This document shows positions 26,452-36,204 of a stretch of DNA of 64,000 bases, in pieces; the stretch's first letter is position 1; each line of letters opens with the position of its first letter. Source of the DNA: Nitrospirillum sp034427435 (lineage in GTDB: Bacteria; Pseudomonadota; Alphaproteobacteria; Azospirillales; Azospirillaceae); NCBI RefSeq assembly GCF_034427435.1, contig NZ_JAXQNP010000004.1, forward strand, positions 744,001 to 808,000, read 5' to 3'. The translations under genes and the position numbers were made by a program. The notes under the pieces are model-generated. The model did no database searches. It saw only the letters and a program-made list of their open reading frames with translations, and was not told the DNA's origin.

Positions 26452-28346
26452 TTAAACTTCGACTTGGGTTCCCAATTCCACCACGCGATTGGGTGGAATG
26501 TCGAAAAACGTGGTGGCGGACAGGGCGGTGGCGGACAGGGCGATGAACACCTGCTCCTGCCACCGGGAGAGATCGGAACGGGAGGACGGCACCAGCGTCT
26601 CTCGCCCCAGGAAGAACGAGGTTTCCGCCAGATCGATGGCCAGGCCCAGTGGCCGGCACTCCGCCAGGGCGCGCGGCACGTTGGGCTGTTCCATGAAGCC
26701 GAAATGGGCGGTGACCGAGAAGAAGCCCTTGCCCAGCTTTTCCATCGAGACGCGGCGTTCCCGCGTCACCCACGGCACCTCTTCCGTCAGCACCCGCATC
26801 AGCACCACGCGCTCATGCAGCACCTTGTTGTGCTTCAGATTGTGCAGCAGGGCGTGGGGCACCTTGTCGACGCTGCCGGTCATGAACACGGCGGTGCCGG
26901 CCACGCGCACGGGCGTGCGATCCGCCCGTTCCAGGAACAGCGACATGGGCAGGGCGTCGCGGTAGATGCGGTCGTACAGCACCTTGCGCCCCAGCCGCCA
27001 GGTGGAGACCAGCACGAACACCGCCAGGCCCACCGTCAGGGGCAGCCAGCCGCCCTGGGGATCTTCAGGCAGTTGGCGGTCAGGAAGCTGAAGTCGATGA
27101 ACAGGAAAAAGCCGAAGACGACCGCGGCGCGCGGCCGGCTCCACCCCCACACGTCGCGGGCGGTGAACAGGGCCATGATGGTGGTGATGGCCATGCTGCC
27201 CGTCACCGCCAGGCCGTAGGCGTCGGTCAGCTTGGCGGAACTGCCGAACATGATGACCAGCGCCACGACGGCCACCAGCAGGGCCCAGTTGATGCGCGGC
27301 ACATAGACCTGGCCGATCTCGCTTTCCGAGGTGTGGCGGATTTCCATGCGGGGCATGTAGCCCAGCTGCACCGCCTGACGGGTCAGGGAGAACACGCCGG
27401 AGATGACGGCCTGGCTAGCGATGATGGTCGCCGCCGTGGACAGCACCACCAGGGGCAGCAGCAGGTATTCCGGCACCAGCAGGAAGAAGGGGTTATCGAT
27501 GGCCTCGGGCTTGCTGAGCAGCAGGGCGCCCTGGCCAAAGTAGTTCAGGACCAGCGCCGGGAAGACCACGGCCACCCAGGCATGGCGGATGGGCTGGCGG
27601 CCGAAATGGCCCATGTCGGCGTACAGCGCCTCGCCCCCCGTGAAGGACAGGACGGCGGCGCCCAGGATGTAGAACACCGACCAGCCGTGATTGAAGGCAA
27701 GGTCCAGGGCATAGCGAGGGTCCAGCGCCCTCAGGACGTGCGGGACCTGCAGGATGTGGACGATGCCCATGGCGCCCAGGCAGGCGAACCAGAAGCACAT
27801 GACCGGCCCGAACAGCCGGCCCACGGTGTTGGTGCCGCCGCTCTGGATCAGGAACAGGCCCACCAGGATGACCACGGTGATGGGCACCACCCAGTGCTGC
27901 ACGTCGGGGGCGGAAATCTCCAGCCCCTCCACCGCGGACAGCACCGACACGGCCGGGGTGATCATGCCGTCGCCGTAGAACAGCGCCAGGCCCAGCATGG
28001 CCAGCACGGTCATCAGCCGGCGTTGCGAGCGGGAGCGGTCCTTGCCGCTGAGCGCCAGGGTGGAGAGGGACAGGATGCCGCCCTCGCCCTTGTTGTCGGC
28101 GCGCAGGATGAGGACGACGTATTTCAGCGTCACCACCAGCACCAGCGACCACACCACCATCGACAGGAAGCCGAAGATGTTGGCCTCGTTCAGCGGCATG
28201 CCCGTGATCGCCGGGTCAAACGCCGTGTGCATGGTGTACAGGGGGCTGGTGCCGATGTCGCCGTAGACGACGCCCAAAGCCCCGAGGGTCAGGGCCCAGT
28301 GGCGGCGTCCAGCGTCGTGCTGGTCGCTAGAGTGGCTGGATTGCAT
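26452..28346 (-). pseudogene. kup: Kup-type potassium uptake protein, frameshifted by one base
   Basis: The first frame has the Kup start ALTLGALGVVYGDIGTSPLY and GDGMITPAVSVLSA, and is continuous through TANCLKIP. The second frame resumes QGGWLPLTVGLAVFVLVSTW and gives the cytoplasmic tail, ending in FFDIPPNRVVELGTQVEV. One extra C in the run at 27057-27060 (GGGG on the plus strand) joins them into a 631-residue protein, the normal Kup length with 12 membrane helices. Kup imports potassium with protons at the inner membrane. ATG 28346 is the likely start, though no good ribosome site is seen and the frame continues to 28460. It is divergent from a KirBac channel. A sequence error is more likely than gene loss. 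Confidence 0.88.
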
Positions 28347-28651
28347 CTGTACGGAGGGGATCGGCGTGGACTGCGTTAGGATGGCGTGTTCGGGATTCGG
28401 TCGGGCGGTATGGCTAAAAGAGATAGAGGTCCAATAGCAACGAAACGACGATTGAAACACGACATCGGTGGCAAAGCGGCCGGATCGACCACGCCACCAC
28501 CCTGGGACGGATTGCGGCGTCAGTCAACAACGTCATCGCAGGTGCAACATTCGGGGGCCCGTCCCTGGATCGGAAAAAACGACATTTCGCCTGGCTTCGG
28601 CTATGGTGCCGAAGCCCCGCCAACGCCAACTGAACCAACGGTTTTTCGCCC
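28347..28651. other. Divergent region between kup and the KirBac gene
   Basis: About 305 bases with no credible gene. Kup may begin inside it (in-frame start at 28460). A short open frame from ATG 28603 (KPRQRQLNQRFFARAPP) runs into the KirBac start in another frame and is probably chance. No clear promoter boxes or hairpins were recognised. Confidence 0.5.
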
Positions 28652-29623
28652 GTGCCCCCCCGTAAAAGACTGGCCCGCCTGCACCAGCGCCGCATCACCG
28701 TCGATGGCCGCCCCTTCGCCACGCTGAAGGGGGTTCCGGCCCTGCGCTGGCAGGACCCCTACCACCTTTTGCTCAGCATCTCATGGGGCGGATTCTTCGG
28801 CCTGGCGCTGGCGGTGTACCTTATCGCCAACCTGATCTTCGCCTGGCTGTACCTGGCCGATCCGGGCGGCGTGACCAACGCCCGCATCGGGTCCTTCGCC
28901 GACGCCTTTTTCTTCAGCGTGCAGACCTTGGGCACGATGGGGTATGGCGTCATGGCGCCCAAGACCGTCTATGCCAACAGCGTGGCGGCGGCCGAATCCT
29001 TTACCGGCATGCTGGGGGTGGCCCAGATCACCGGCCTGATCTTCGCCCGCTTCTCCCGCCCCCGCGCGATGATCCTGTTCAGCCGCAACATCCTGTTCAC
29101 CCAGCACGACGGCTATCCCGTGCTGATGCTGCGGGCGGGCAACACGCGCGGCAACCAGATCCTGGAGGCGCAGGCCAGCGTGTCGGTCAGCACCACGCGG
29201 ATCACGGAGGAAGGGACGCACATGCGCGGCTTCGAGGAGCTGAGGCTGATGCGCGCCAAATCGCCCCTGTTCGCGCTGTCCTGGACCATCATCCACCGCA
29301 TCGACGAGACCAGCCCGCTGTACGGCCAGACGGAATGGACGCTGCGGCAGGGCCATGCCAACTTCATCGTGCTGCTGAGCGGCACGGACGAAAGCTATTC
29401 GCAGACGGTCTATGGCCGCAAAATCTACGACATGGACGACGCCCTATGGGGCCGCCGCTTCGTCGACATCATCAACACACGCGACGACGGCTACCGCCTG
29501 CTGGACTTCGACCGCTTCCATGAGACGGAGCCGCAGCGCCTGAACACAGCGGCCCCGGCCGACGCGATTCTGCCCACCGAGCCCGCGCCCCACAGGCCCG
29601 AAGGGGCCGCGCCGACGGCCTGA
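28652..29623 (+). CDS. KirBac-type inward-rectifier potassium channel
   Basis: A 323-residue channel. A short basic N-terminus is followed by slide helix and TM1 (WQDPYHLLLSISWGGFFGLALAVYLI split across positions 33-58), a pore helix with AFFFSVQTLGTMGYG (selectivity filter TMGYG) and TM2 (SFTGMLGVAQITGLIFARF). The rest is the immunoglobulin-like Kir cytoplasmic domain, with ILFSRN, LFALSWTIIHRIDETSPLYG and a late IWG-like LWGRRFVDI. KirBac channels conduct potassium and are gated by lipids. Translation appears to start at GTG 28652. Divergence from kup makes this a paired potassium uptake/leak locus, which suggests shared osmotic or potassium control. Confidence 0.92.
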   Translation: MPPRKRLARLHQRRITVDGRPFATLKGVPALRWQDPYHLLLSISWGGFFGLALAVYLIANLIFAWLYLADPGGVTNARIGSFADAFFFSVQTLGTMGYGVMAPKTVYANSVAAAESFTGMLGVAQITGLIFARFSRPRAMILFSRNILFTQHDGYPVLMLRAGNTRGNQILEAQASVSVSTTRITEEGTHMRGFEELRLMRAKSPLFALSWTIIHRIDETSPLYGQTEWTLRQGHANFIVLLSGTDESYSQTVYGRKIYDMDDALWGRRFVDIINTRDDGYRLLDFDRFHETEPQRLNTAAPADAILPTEPAPHRPEGAAPTA

Positions 29624-29644
29624 ACCGGCGGCGCGGCCTTGCTG

Positions 29645-31318
29645 TCACGGCGCCGTGGCGGCGCAGGTGTCGCCGGCCCCGCCATTCAGGTCCAGGCAAC
29701 GGCCATCGACATCGCCGGGCGCCAGCTTGAAGCCCACCAGCGACGCCAGGGTGGGCATGATGTCCACCGTCTCGACGGACAAGGGCTGCTCAAAGCCCGT
29801 CAGGCCCTTGCGCCAGAATAGGATGGGCACGCGCCGGTCATAGTCCCAGGGGCTGCCGTGGGTGGCGATGTAGGTCGCCGGCTTGGACGGGATGGCGGTG
29901 ATGCGCGGCTTCAGGAAGACGACCAGGTCACCGGAACGGTCGGGGTCGAAGGACGCCCGCGCCCGGTCCAGCAGGCTCCACGCGTCCGGCGCGCCGGTGG
30001 GCACCGGGGCCGCCGCCACCTCGGCGGCGGTGTAGACGGCGGCCACCTGCGGATCGGCGCGGTACAGGGCCAGGGCCTCGTTCACGACCTTGGTCCGCCA
30101 CGACCCCGCGACCGTGGGCCCCACCCAGACGTCGCCGTTGCCGCCGCCGAACAGCAGTTCAGACCCATCCACGCCCAGGGGCGCCACCTTCTTGCCCAGG
30201 TTCTCGGACACCAGGCCGTCGTCCACGCGCGCCGCCATGGGCATGCCGCGCAGGCGCTCACGCTCCGGAATGTCGTTGCCGCCGTGGTCGGCCGACAGGG
30301 CCAAGACATAGTCCACGCCGGTGGCGTCCAGGGCGGCGACCAGCTTGCCCAGCGTGCGGTCCAGGTTGGCCACCTGGATGCACATCTCCGACCCTTCGGT
30401 GCCGTAGCTGTGGCCGATGTAATCGGTGGCGGAGGCGCCGACCGTCAGCACGTCGATCGACTTGCCGTGGCCCAGCTTCATGTCCTTGATCAGGCGGACG
30501 GCGAGGTCGACGATGGCGGCGTCGAAGGCGGGGGACGCCCGCCACTGCGCTTCCGCCTTGGGGCCCGGCTGGCGGGCGAAGCGGCCGTCGCCGACCGTGA
30601 GGACGTCGTCCTTCCGCTCCACCGCGACCGGCATGTCGATGGCCCTGCACCATTCCGGCTCGGCGTATTCCTTCGCGGGCTTGGCGATCTCGGCCATGGC
30701 GGCCTCGTTCACCGCCTTGACGGCCGCTGGCGCGGTCCGGCCTTCATAGGAAATGAAGCCCTGGCCGTCCTTCCAGAACCACAGCTCATCCACGGCGTGA
30801 CCGCCCATCATGATGGCCGCGCGGTCCTTGCCGGCGACGGAGACGGTGCGCACGTCCGGATCGGCCGCCTTCAGCCGCTCGCCCAGCGTCGGCACCTTCA
30901 GGTGCACGTCGGAGGGGACGTAGCTCTTGTAGCTGCCCTTGCTCTCATCCTCGGCGCAGTAGATCTTGCCCGGCCGGGGACCGCGGAAGCTGTACCAATC
31001 GTTGGCGATGATGCCGGTGCGGGCGGGACGGTCGCCGGTCATCAGCGTGGAATGGCCGGGGCAGGTCTCCGTCGCCGCGTGGCTCTGATAGCCGTTGGGG
31101 AACACCACCCCTTCCGTCAACCGGCGCAGGCCGGCGGTGAAATGGCTGCGGTACTGCTGGAACAGGTCGGTGGAAAACTGGTCGACCGACACCAGCACCA
31201 CCAGCTTGGGCGCGGGCGCCGACGGCCCGGCGTCGGCGGCGATGGCACCGCCAGGCAGGGCGCCGAACAGGGCGGCGGCGGCACACAGGGCCGTCATCTT
31301 GGAATACCAACGCGTCAC
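29645..31318 (-). CDS. PafA/PhoK-type alkaline phosphatase
   Basis: A 557-residue secreted enzyme. A signal peptide ends at GGAIAADA. The core starts LVVLVSVDQFSTDLFQQY with the first metal-binding Asp. Next is ATETCPGHSTLMTGDRPARTGI, with a Thr nucleophile in the position of the Ser of classical PhoA (split here: HAATETCPGHS). Later metal ligands lie in GASATDYIGHSYG, ALSADHGGNDIPE and the C-terminal ATHGSPWDYDRRVPILFW. This matches the PafA/PhoK branch, which hydrolyses phosphate monoesters in the periplasm. GTG 31318 follows AGGAGGG and gives a proper signal peptide; the frame extends to 31420. No Pho box was identified upstream. Confidence 0.9.
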   Translation of the reverse strand: MTRWYSKMTALCAAAALFGALPGGAIAADAGPSAPAPKLVVLVSVDQFSTDLFQQYRSHFTAGLRRLTEGVVFPNGYQSHAATETCPGHSTLMTGDRPARTGIIANDWYSFRGPRPGKIYCAEDESKGSYKSYVPSDVHLKVPTLGERLKAADPDVRTVSVAGKDRAAIMMGGHAVDELWFWKDGQGFISYEGRTAPAAVKAVNEAAMAEIAKPAKEYAEPEWCRAIDMPVAVERKDDVLTVGDGRFARQPGPKAEAQWRASPAFDAAIVDLAVRLIKDMKLGHGKSIDVLTVGASATDYIGHSYGTEGSEMCIQVANLDRTLGKLVAALDATGVDYVLALSADHGGNDIPERERLRGMPMAARVDDGLVSENLGKKVAPLGVDGSELLFGGGNGDVWVGPTVAGSWRTKVVNEALALYRADPQVAAVYTAAEVAAAPVPTGAPDAWSLLDRARASFDPDRSGDLVVFLKPRITAIPSKPATYIATHGSPWDYDRRVPILFWRKGLTGFEQPLSVETVDIMPTLASLVGFKLAPGDVDGRCLDLNGGAGDTCAATAP

Positions 31319-31557
31319 AGTTTCCCTCCTGCTCTTCCGCCGTGGCGGATGTGCCCGCCAGAAGCAGGGCCGTTGTTTTCCATCCATGGCGCAATCGCAA
31401 GATGTGTTTAGCGATGCCATTGAAATGTCATATGGATCTTCTGCGACAGCGCATCGCTTGCCGCCACCCGGCCCCTGACTTAAGGTGGAGAGATGGGGAA
31501 GAGGCCCGCCAGCGCCACGCTGGGCGGGGCAACGGGGGACGGGCAGCGGGGGGCTGA

Positions 31558-32349
31558 ATGACGGCGTTGGAAGTGCGCGGGCTGGCGAAGGCGTTCGACC
31601 GGCCGGCGGTGCGTAACCTGGACCTGACCATCGCGCCGGGCGAGTTCTATGGCCTTCTGGGCCCCAATGGGGCGGGAAAGACCACCACGCTGCGCATGAT
31701 CGTCGGCCTGCTGAAACCCGATGCCGGGAGCGTGCGCGTGTTCGGCGTCGATGCCCTGGCCGATCCCATCGCCGCCAAGCGGCAGGTGGCCTGGCTGCCG
31801 GACGAACCGTTGATCTACGACAAGCTGACGCCGCTGGAGTTCCTGGAATTCGTCGCCGGTCTCTGGGGTGTGCCCGCCGCCGCCGCCAGCGCGCGGACGG
31901 AGGAGCTGCTGCACCGCCTGGAGTTGTGGGACCACCGGGCGGAACGGTGCGAAGGCTTTTCGCGCGGGATGAAGCAGAAGGCGGCGCTGGCCGGCGCCCT
32001 GATCCACGATCCCCAACTGCTGATCCTGGACGAGCCGCTGACCGGCCTGGACGCCGCCATCGCCCGCGAGGTCAAGGACATCCTGGCGGAACGGGTGCGG
32101 GCGGGCGCCACCATCATCCTGACCACCCATATCCTGGACGTGGCGGAACGGCTGGTCAGCCGCATCGGCATCATCCAGGGCGGCCGGTTACTGGCAGAGG
32201 GCACCCTGGCGGAACTGCGCGGCCGCGTGGGCCGCAGCGACAGTACCCTGGAAGAGGTGTTCCTGGACCTGGTCGCCACCCCGGCCGGCCATGCCCCCGC
32301 CGGTCAGACCCCGGCCGGTCAGACCATGGCCGAACAGGCGCCGGCATGA
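31558..32349 (+). CDS. ABC transporter ATP-binding protein
   Basis: A 263-residue nucleotide-binding subunit with Walker A GPNGAGKTTT, Q-loop region RQVAWLPDEP, signature FSRGMKQKAAL, Walker B LLILDEPLTGLD and switch His in LTTHILD. It resembles the CcmA/DrrA-type ATPases of ABC-2 exporters. The C-terminal tail contains PAGQT repeats. Its stop overlaps the permease start (ATGA, 32346-32349), so the two form an exporter. The exported substrate cannot be told from sequence. A purine-rich GGGG run precedes the start. Confidence 0.93.
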   Translation: MTALEVRGLAKAFDRPAVRNLDLTIAPGEFYGLLGPNGAGKTTTLRMIVGLLKPDAGSVRVFGVDALADPIAAKRQVAWLPDEPLIYDKLTPLEFLEFVAGLWGVPAAAASARTEELLHRLELWDHRAERCEGFSRGMKQKAALAGALIHDPQLLILDEPLTGLDAAIAREVKDILAERVRAGATIILTTHILDVAERLVSRIGIIQGGRLLAEGTLAELRGRVGRSDSTLEEVFLDLVATPAGHAPAGQTPAGQTMAEQAPA

Positions 32350-33878
32350 CCGCGGGCACCTTACGCCCCGACGCCGCGCGCGCAGCCCTGCTGCGTCCCG
32401 GCACCTTGGCCTGGCTGTTGCGGCATGAACTGCGCCTGGCCGTGCGAACCATCAAGCTGTCGTCGACCGGCGTCTGGGTGTCGTTGCTGCTGATGGTCAT
32501 CCTGTTCCATGTCCTGGGCGCCTTCCTGGCCCTGGGCGCCGACCACAGCGACGCCGGCAAGGGGGGCGCCGCCACGCTGCCGGCGATCGGCGCCATGGTG
32601 GCGGCGCTGGCCTGCTGCTTCATGGCCGGCACGGCCATCTATCGCGCCATGGACACCATCTACGCGCGGGGCGACTACGACCTGTTGCTGTCGTCGCCCC
32701 TGTCGCCCTCGGTCATCCTGCCGGCGCGCGCCCTGGCGGTGGTGGCCAGCGCGCTGGTGTTCCCGGCGGCCATGATCCTGCCCATCGCCAACATGGGCGC
32801 CATCTTCGGCCACCCCAACTGGCTGGCGGCCTATCTGGTCCTGCCCGCCCTGGCCCTGATGGTGACCAGCCTCGCGCTGATGGTGGCGCTGGTGCTGGTG
32901 CGCTGGATCGGCGTGCGCCGCGCCCGTGCCGTTGGCCAGGTGGTCGCCGCGTTCACCGGCATGCTCATGGGCCTGGCGGGGCAAATTCCCCGCCTGCTGG
33001 GCACGCAGGTGGACTGGATGGCGCGAAGCCAGAGCTGGGCGCATGGGACGCTGGCCTCCGTCCTGCTGCTGCCGGGGCGCGCCCTGGTGGGCGAACCCCT
33101 GCCCTTGCTGATCCTGGTCGTCGTGTGCGTCGGTGTCTTCGCCATGGTCACGACGCGCTGGGGGGCGACCTTCATCGCGACGGCGACGGCGGCGGCGGGC
33201 GCCAGCGGCCCGCGCGCCAAAGCCCCCATCAAGGCCCACCGCTTCCACGACACGCTGGGGCCGGCGCTGCGTCGCAAGGAATGGCGCCTGATGCGGCGCC
33301 ACCCGCAATTGTCCCTGCTGCTGTTCCAGCAGATGAGCGGTGCCATCATCCTGACCATCTCCATGCAGGCCCAATGGCGGGAGGAGCCCATGCTGCTGGC
33401 CGCCCTGGTGGTGCCCATGGCGGCGTTCGCCGCCGGCATGCTGGCCAAGCTGGCGCTGGCGGACGGTGTGGCCGACCTGATCAACGCCGCCCCCGTGCCG
33501 CCCAAGCGCCTGCGCCAAGCCAAGGTGGAGGCCGCCAGCATACCGCCGCTGGCGGTGGTCGTCCTGGTGGCCGCCGCCGTCGGCGGCGTCAGCCCGTGGG
33601 GCAGCTTGACCCTGCTCAGCTGCGGCGTCGCGGCCATTTTCTGCGCCGTGGTGGCCAGCCTGTGGGTACAGCCCGTGACAGGGGCCACGATGATCAATGA
33701 CGTGGTGAAGCCCGCCAAGGGCGCGCGGGGCAAGGTGGTGGGGCGCACCGTGCTGGAAATGCTGATGGGCTATGGCTGGATGGCCGCCACCGTCATGATG
33801 CTGCACCATAACCCCTTCGCCCTGCTGGTGGCGGGCGGCCTGCTGGGGCTGGTGGCCATCCTGCGGGCGCCTCTTTAA
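32346..33878 (+). CDS. ABC-2-like transporter permease
   Basis: A 510-residue integral membrane protein, translationally coupled to its ATPase by an ATGA overlap. At least ten hydrophobic segments are visible, beginning VWVSLLLMVILFHVLGAFLA. A cytoplasmic central region (about 280-330, with RRKEWRLMRRHPQLSLLLFQQ) resembles large bacterial ABC-2-type permeases. The motif GDYDLLLSSPLSP after the second helix is typical of this group. With the upstream ATPase it forms a probable exporter of unknown substrate. Confidence 0.85.
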   Translation: MTAGTLRPDAARAALLRPGTLAWLLRHELRLAVRTIKLSSTGVWVSLLLMVILFHVLGAFLALGADHSDAGKGGAATLPAIGAMVAALACCFMAGTAIYRAMDTIYARGDYDLLLSSPLSPSVILPARALAVVASALVFPAAMILPIANMGAIFGHPNWLAAYLVLPALALMVTSLALMVALVLVRWIGVRRARAVGQVVAAFTGMLMGLAGQIPRLLGTQVDWMARSQSWAHGTLASVLLLPGRALVGEPLPLLILVVVCVGVFAMVTTRWGATFIATATAAAGASGPRAKAPIKAHRFHDTLGPALRRKEWRLMRRHPQLSLLLFQQMSGAIILTISMQAQWREEPMLLAALVVPMAAFAAGMLAKLALADGVADLINAAPVPPKRLRQAKVEAASIPPLAVVVLVAAAVGGVSPWGSLTLLSCGVAAIFCAVVASLWVQPVTGATMINDVVKPAKGARGKVVGRTVLEMLMGYGWMAATVMMLHHNPFALLVAGGLLGLVAILRAPL

Positions 33879-33963
33879 CGCGGGCCCTCAATCGCCGGGC
33901 GCCCCCTCCGGGGCTTGGCTTCCTCCCTTTTCAGTCCGCTGGCGCTCCCCGAAAAGGTCCGGC

Positions 33964-33979
33964 GGCCGCGATCGCGGCC
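33964..33979. repeat. Perfect 16-base palindrome
   Basis: GGCCGCGATCGCGGCC is fully self-complementary and lies in the intergenic region after the ABC permease. It may be part of a terminator-like structure or chance in GC-rich DNA. Confidence 0.3.
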
Positions 33980-34036
33980 TATTGGAGCGTGAAGTTGCTC
34001 GCGGACAAACGCAGTGAGAGCGGGCCGCATCTGATT

Positions 34037-34084
34037 TAGAGCGGAACACGATCAGGTGTAGTCACCTGATCGTGTTCCGCTCTA
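34037..34084. repeat. Long perfect hairpin, REP-like element A
   Basis: Perfect 22-base arms (34037-34058 and 34063-34084) around TAGT. The arm opens TAGAGCGGAACACGATCA. A related hairpin follows 14 bases later, with a similar start AGAGCG and a shared CGATCA. This fits a dispersed intergenic palindromic repeat family of alphaproteobacteria. It could also terminate both convergent transcripts (ABC permease and MFS gene). Confidence 0.8.
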
Positions 34085-34098
34085 TCATGAACAGGTTA

Positions 34099-34136
34099 AG
34101 AGCGAGATGCGATCAGACATGATCGCATCTCGCTCT
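34099..34136. repeat. Long perfect hairpin, REP-like element B
   Basis: Perfect 17-base arms (34099-34115 and 34120-34136) around GACA. The outer AGAGCG and inner GCGATCA resemble element A, so the two look like variants of one repeat unit placed in tandem. Confidence 0.8.
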
Positions 34137-34171
34137 AACGCGGATGGCTGTCGTCCTTATCGGACAGCATT

Positions 34172-35515
34172 TCACTCCGCCGGCGAGAGTGCCGCGCCGC
34201 CGCGGCGGCGGTTGATGAACAGCACCATGATGGCGGTCAGCACGCAGGCCACGCCGGCAACCTGGAAGGCCGGGAAATAGCTGCCCCATTCGGTGCGTAT
34301 GAGGCCGGTGCCATAGGCCGCCAGCGCCGCCCCCATCTGGTGCCCCGCCCCCACCCAGCCGAAGACGACAGGCGCGTCACGGCGACCGAAGCGGTCGGTC
34401 ACCAGGCGCAGGGTGGGCGGCACGGTGGCGATCCAATCCAGGCCGTAGAAGGCGGCGAAGACGGACAGGCCGTAAAGGCTGAAGCCCGACAGGGGCAGAT
34501 AAAACAGGGATAGGCCGCGCAAGCCATAGTACCAGAACAGCAGCTTGCGGCTGTCCACCCGGTCGGACAGCCAGCCGGACCCGGTGGTGCCCACCAGGTC
34601 GAACAGGCCCATGAGCGCCAACAGGCTGGCGGCCATCACCTCGGGAATGCCCTGGTCAAAACAGGCGGAGATGAGGTGGGTGCCGATCAGGCCGTTGGTC
34701 GACAGGCCGCAGACGAAGAAACTGCCGAACAGCAGCCAGAAATCCACCGACTTCGACGCCCGGGCGAGCGTGGTGAAGGCGATGACGATGGGGTTGCCGC
34801 TCACCCCCTGCGCATTAAATGGCGGCAGTTCATCCTCCAGCGTGCCACCCACAGGCGCCAAGCCCACGGCACGCGGGCTGTCGGGCAACAGCAGGGCCAC
34901 CAGGGGCGCCAGCGCAAGGGCGGCGGCGCCCACGGCCAGGCCCACCGCCTGCCAGCCGAAATGGGTGGCCAGGGCGGCCATGCCCGGCAGGAACACCAGC
35001 TGGCCGGTGGCCGAGCTGGCGGTCAGCAGGCCCATGACCAAGCCACGCTGCTTGATGAACCAGCGGTTCACCACCGTGGCCGCCAAGGTCATGGAGGTGA
35101 GGCCGGTGCCCAGGCCCACCAGCAGGCCCCAGGACAGCATCATCTGCCAGGGTTGGGTCATCAGGGTGCTGGTGATGGTCGTCACGGCCAGCAGGCCCAG
35201 CCCTGTCAGGATGGTGCGCCGGACACCGACCGCCTGCATCAGGGCGGCCGCGAACGGGCCCATGAAGCCATAGAGGAATATGTTCAGCGACACCGCGGCC
35301 GCGATGGTGGCGCGGTCCCAACCCAGCGCCTGCTCCAACGGCACGAACAGCACGCCCGGCGCCGCCCGCACCCCCGCCCCCACCAGCAGCGTGGTGAAGG
35401 CCAAGGCCGCCGCCACCCAGCCGTAATGCATGCGCCCATCCACCCGCCGGGCCAGGCGCCGCGCCAGGGCTGGGGCGGAACCATGGGATTTTTGGGGGAC
35501 GGTCGCGTCGGTCAT
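34172..35515 (-). CDS. Major facilitator superfamily transporter
   Basis: A 447-residue protein with 12 predicted membrane segments. It begins MHYGWVAAALAFTTLLVGAG, and the pattern GVLFVPLEQALGWDRATIAAA resembles the oxalate/formate-monocarboxylate antiporter branch of MFS. The A-like loop GVRRTILTGLGLL and the central loop (about 210-240) are in place. It is probably a proton- or anion-coupled carboxylate carrier in the inner membrane. ATG 35515 was chosen over 35593 because the upstream part lacks transporter features; the ribosome site is weak. The two palindromic repeats sit just after its stop codon. Confidence 0.85.
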   Translation of the reverse strand: MTDATVPQKSHGSAPALARRLARRVDGRMHYGWVAAALAFTTLLVGAGVRAAPGVLFVPLEQALGWDRATIAAAVSLNIFLYGFMGPFAAALMQAVGVRRTILTGLGLLAVTTITSTLMTQPWQMMLSWGLLVGLGTGLTSMTLAATVVNRWFIKQRGLVMGLLTASSATGQLVFLPGMAALATHFGWQAVGLAVGAAALALAPLVALLLPDSPRAVGLAPVGGTLEDELPPFNAQGVSGNPIVIAFTTLARASKSVDFWLLFGSFFVCGLSTNGLIGTHLISACFDQGIPEVMAASLLALMGLFDLVGTTGSGWLSDRVDSRKLLFWYYGLRGLSLFYLPLSGFSLYGLSVFAAFYGLDWIATVPPTLRLVTDRFGRRDAPVVFGWVGAGHQMGAALAAYGTGLIRTEWGSYFPAFQVAGVACVLTAIMVLFINRRRGGAALSPAE

Positions 35516-35923
35516 GGCGCACTTATCCAATCGGGGTACGAAGGCGCTCCATATTACGGGCAATTGCCCATATTGCAAGGGCCCTTGAAACATAGCGCCT
35601 TTCGCGTGTCATATGGCTGTCATCGACCCGTCATAGCCGGCCGGACAATGGCTTAGCGCGCCCCTGCCCTTCGTCTAGCACTATCCAATTTTGTTGAAGA
35701 CTTCGGCCTATGAGGGGCGTAAGCTTTTGAAACGCGGCATGACCGCTTCAAGGCGACGATCGTCGCCCAGTGACGGATGCGTCAATAAAAGCAAATATAT
35801 GTCCGCACCAACTTTGTTGCGCTGACAAAAAGCGGGATGGAACCACTGCCAGAACCGGACCATCGTCTAAGGCACTCACGGCACCGTCGCCTTTATCCCT
35901 TGAACAGATAGCTGGAGGGAACT
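35516..35923. other. Intergenic region with a 16-base palindrome
   Basis: About 408 bases between the divergent MFS and YdcH genes. No credible gene is seen. A perfect palindrome GGCGACGATCGTCGCC lies at 35752-35767, and the surrounding 120 bases are AT-rich and promoter-like. Confidence 0.45.
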
Positions 35924-36091
35924 ATGGCCACTGACAATTTCGTCGAAAGCCTGCGTCAAAAGCATGCCAGTCTGGAAGACCGCATCCACAGCGAACTGGC
36001 ACGCCCCTATCATGACAGCGCCCTGGTGCAGCGCATGAAATTTGAAAAGCTCAGGCTGAAAGAGAAGATCGACGAACACACGCGGCACTAA
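35924..36091 (+). CDS. YdcH family (DUF465) small protein
   Basis: A 55-residue protein starting MATDNFVESLRQKHASLEDR. It is strongly helical and charged, with the DUF465 pattern of an N-terminal heptad region, then RPYHDSALVQRMKFEKLRLKEKID (split across residues 27-50). DUF465 proteins form small helical bundles of unknown function and are common in Proteobacteria. GGAGGGA precedes the ATG, and a strong terminator follows. It is transcribed alone. Confidence 0.88.
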   Translation: MATDNFVESLRQKHASLEDRIHSELARPYHDSALVQRMKFEKLRLKEKIDEHTRH

Positions 36092-36164
36092 GCGCCGCGG
36101 GCCATCACCCCCCAGGCGGCGCCCCGTCGAAGACGGGCGCCGGCCCTGGACAGTAAAAGTAACC

Positions 36165-36195
36165 GACCGGATGGGCACCCCATCCGGTCTTTTTT
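36165..36195 (+). terminator. Rho-independent terminator after the YdcH gene
   Basis: Eleven-base arms (36165-36175 and 36179-36189, G-C rich ends GACCGG/CCGGTC) followed by TTTTTTT. It lies between convergent genes. Confidence 0.88.
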
Positions 36196-36204
36196 TGTCC
36201 CGAC

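Noticed and set aside
28603..28651. An upstream N-terminal extension of the KirBac protein
   Set aside because: It would need one added C in the C7 run, but the GTG start already gives the full KirBac N-terminus, so no repair is needed.
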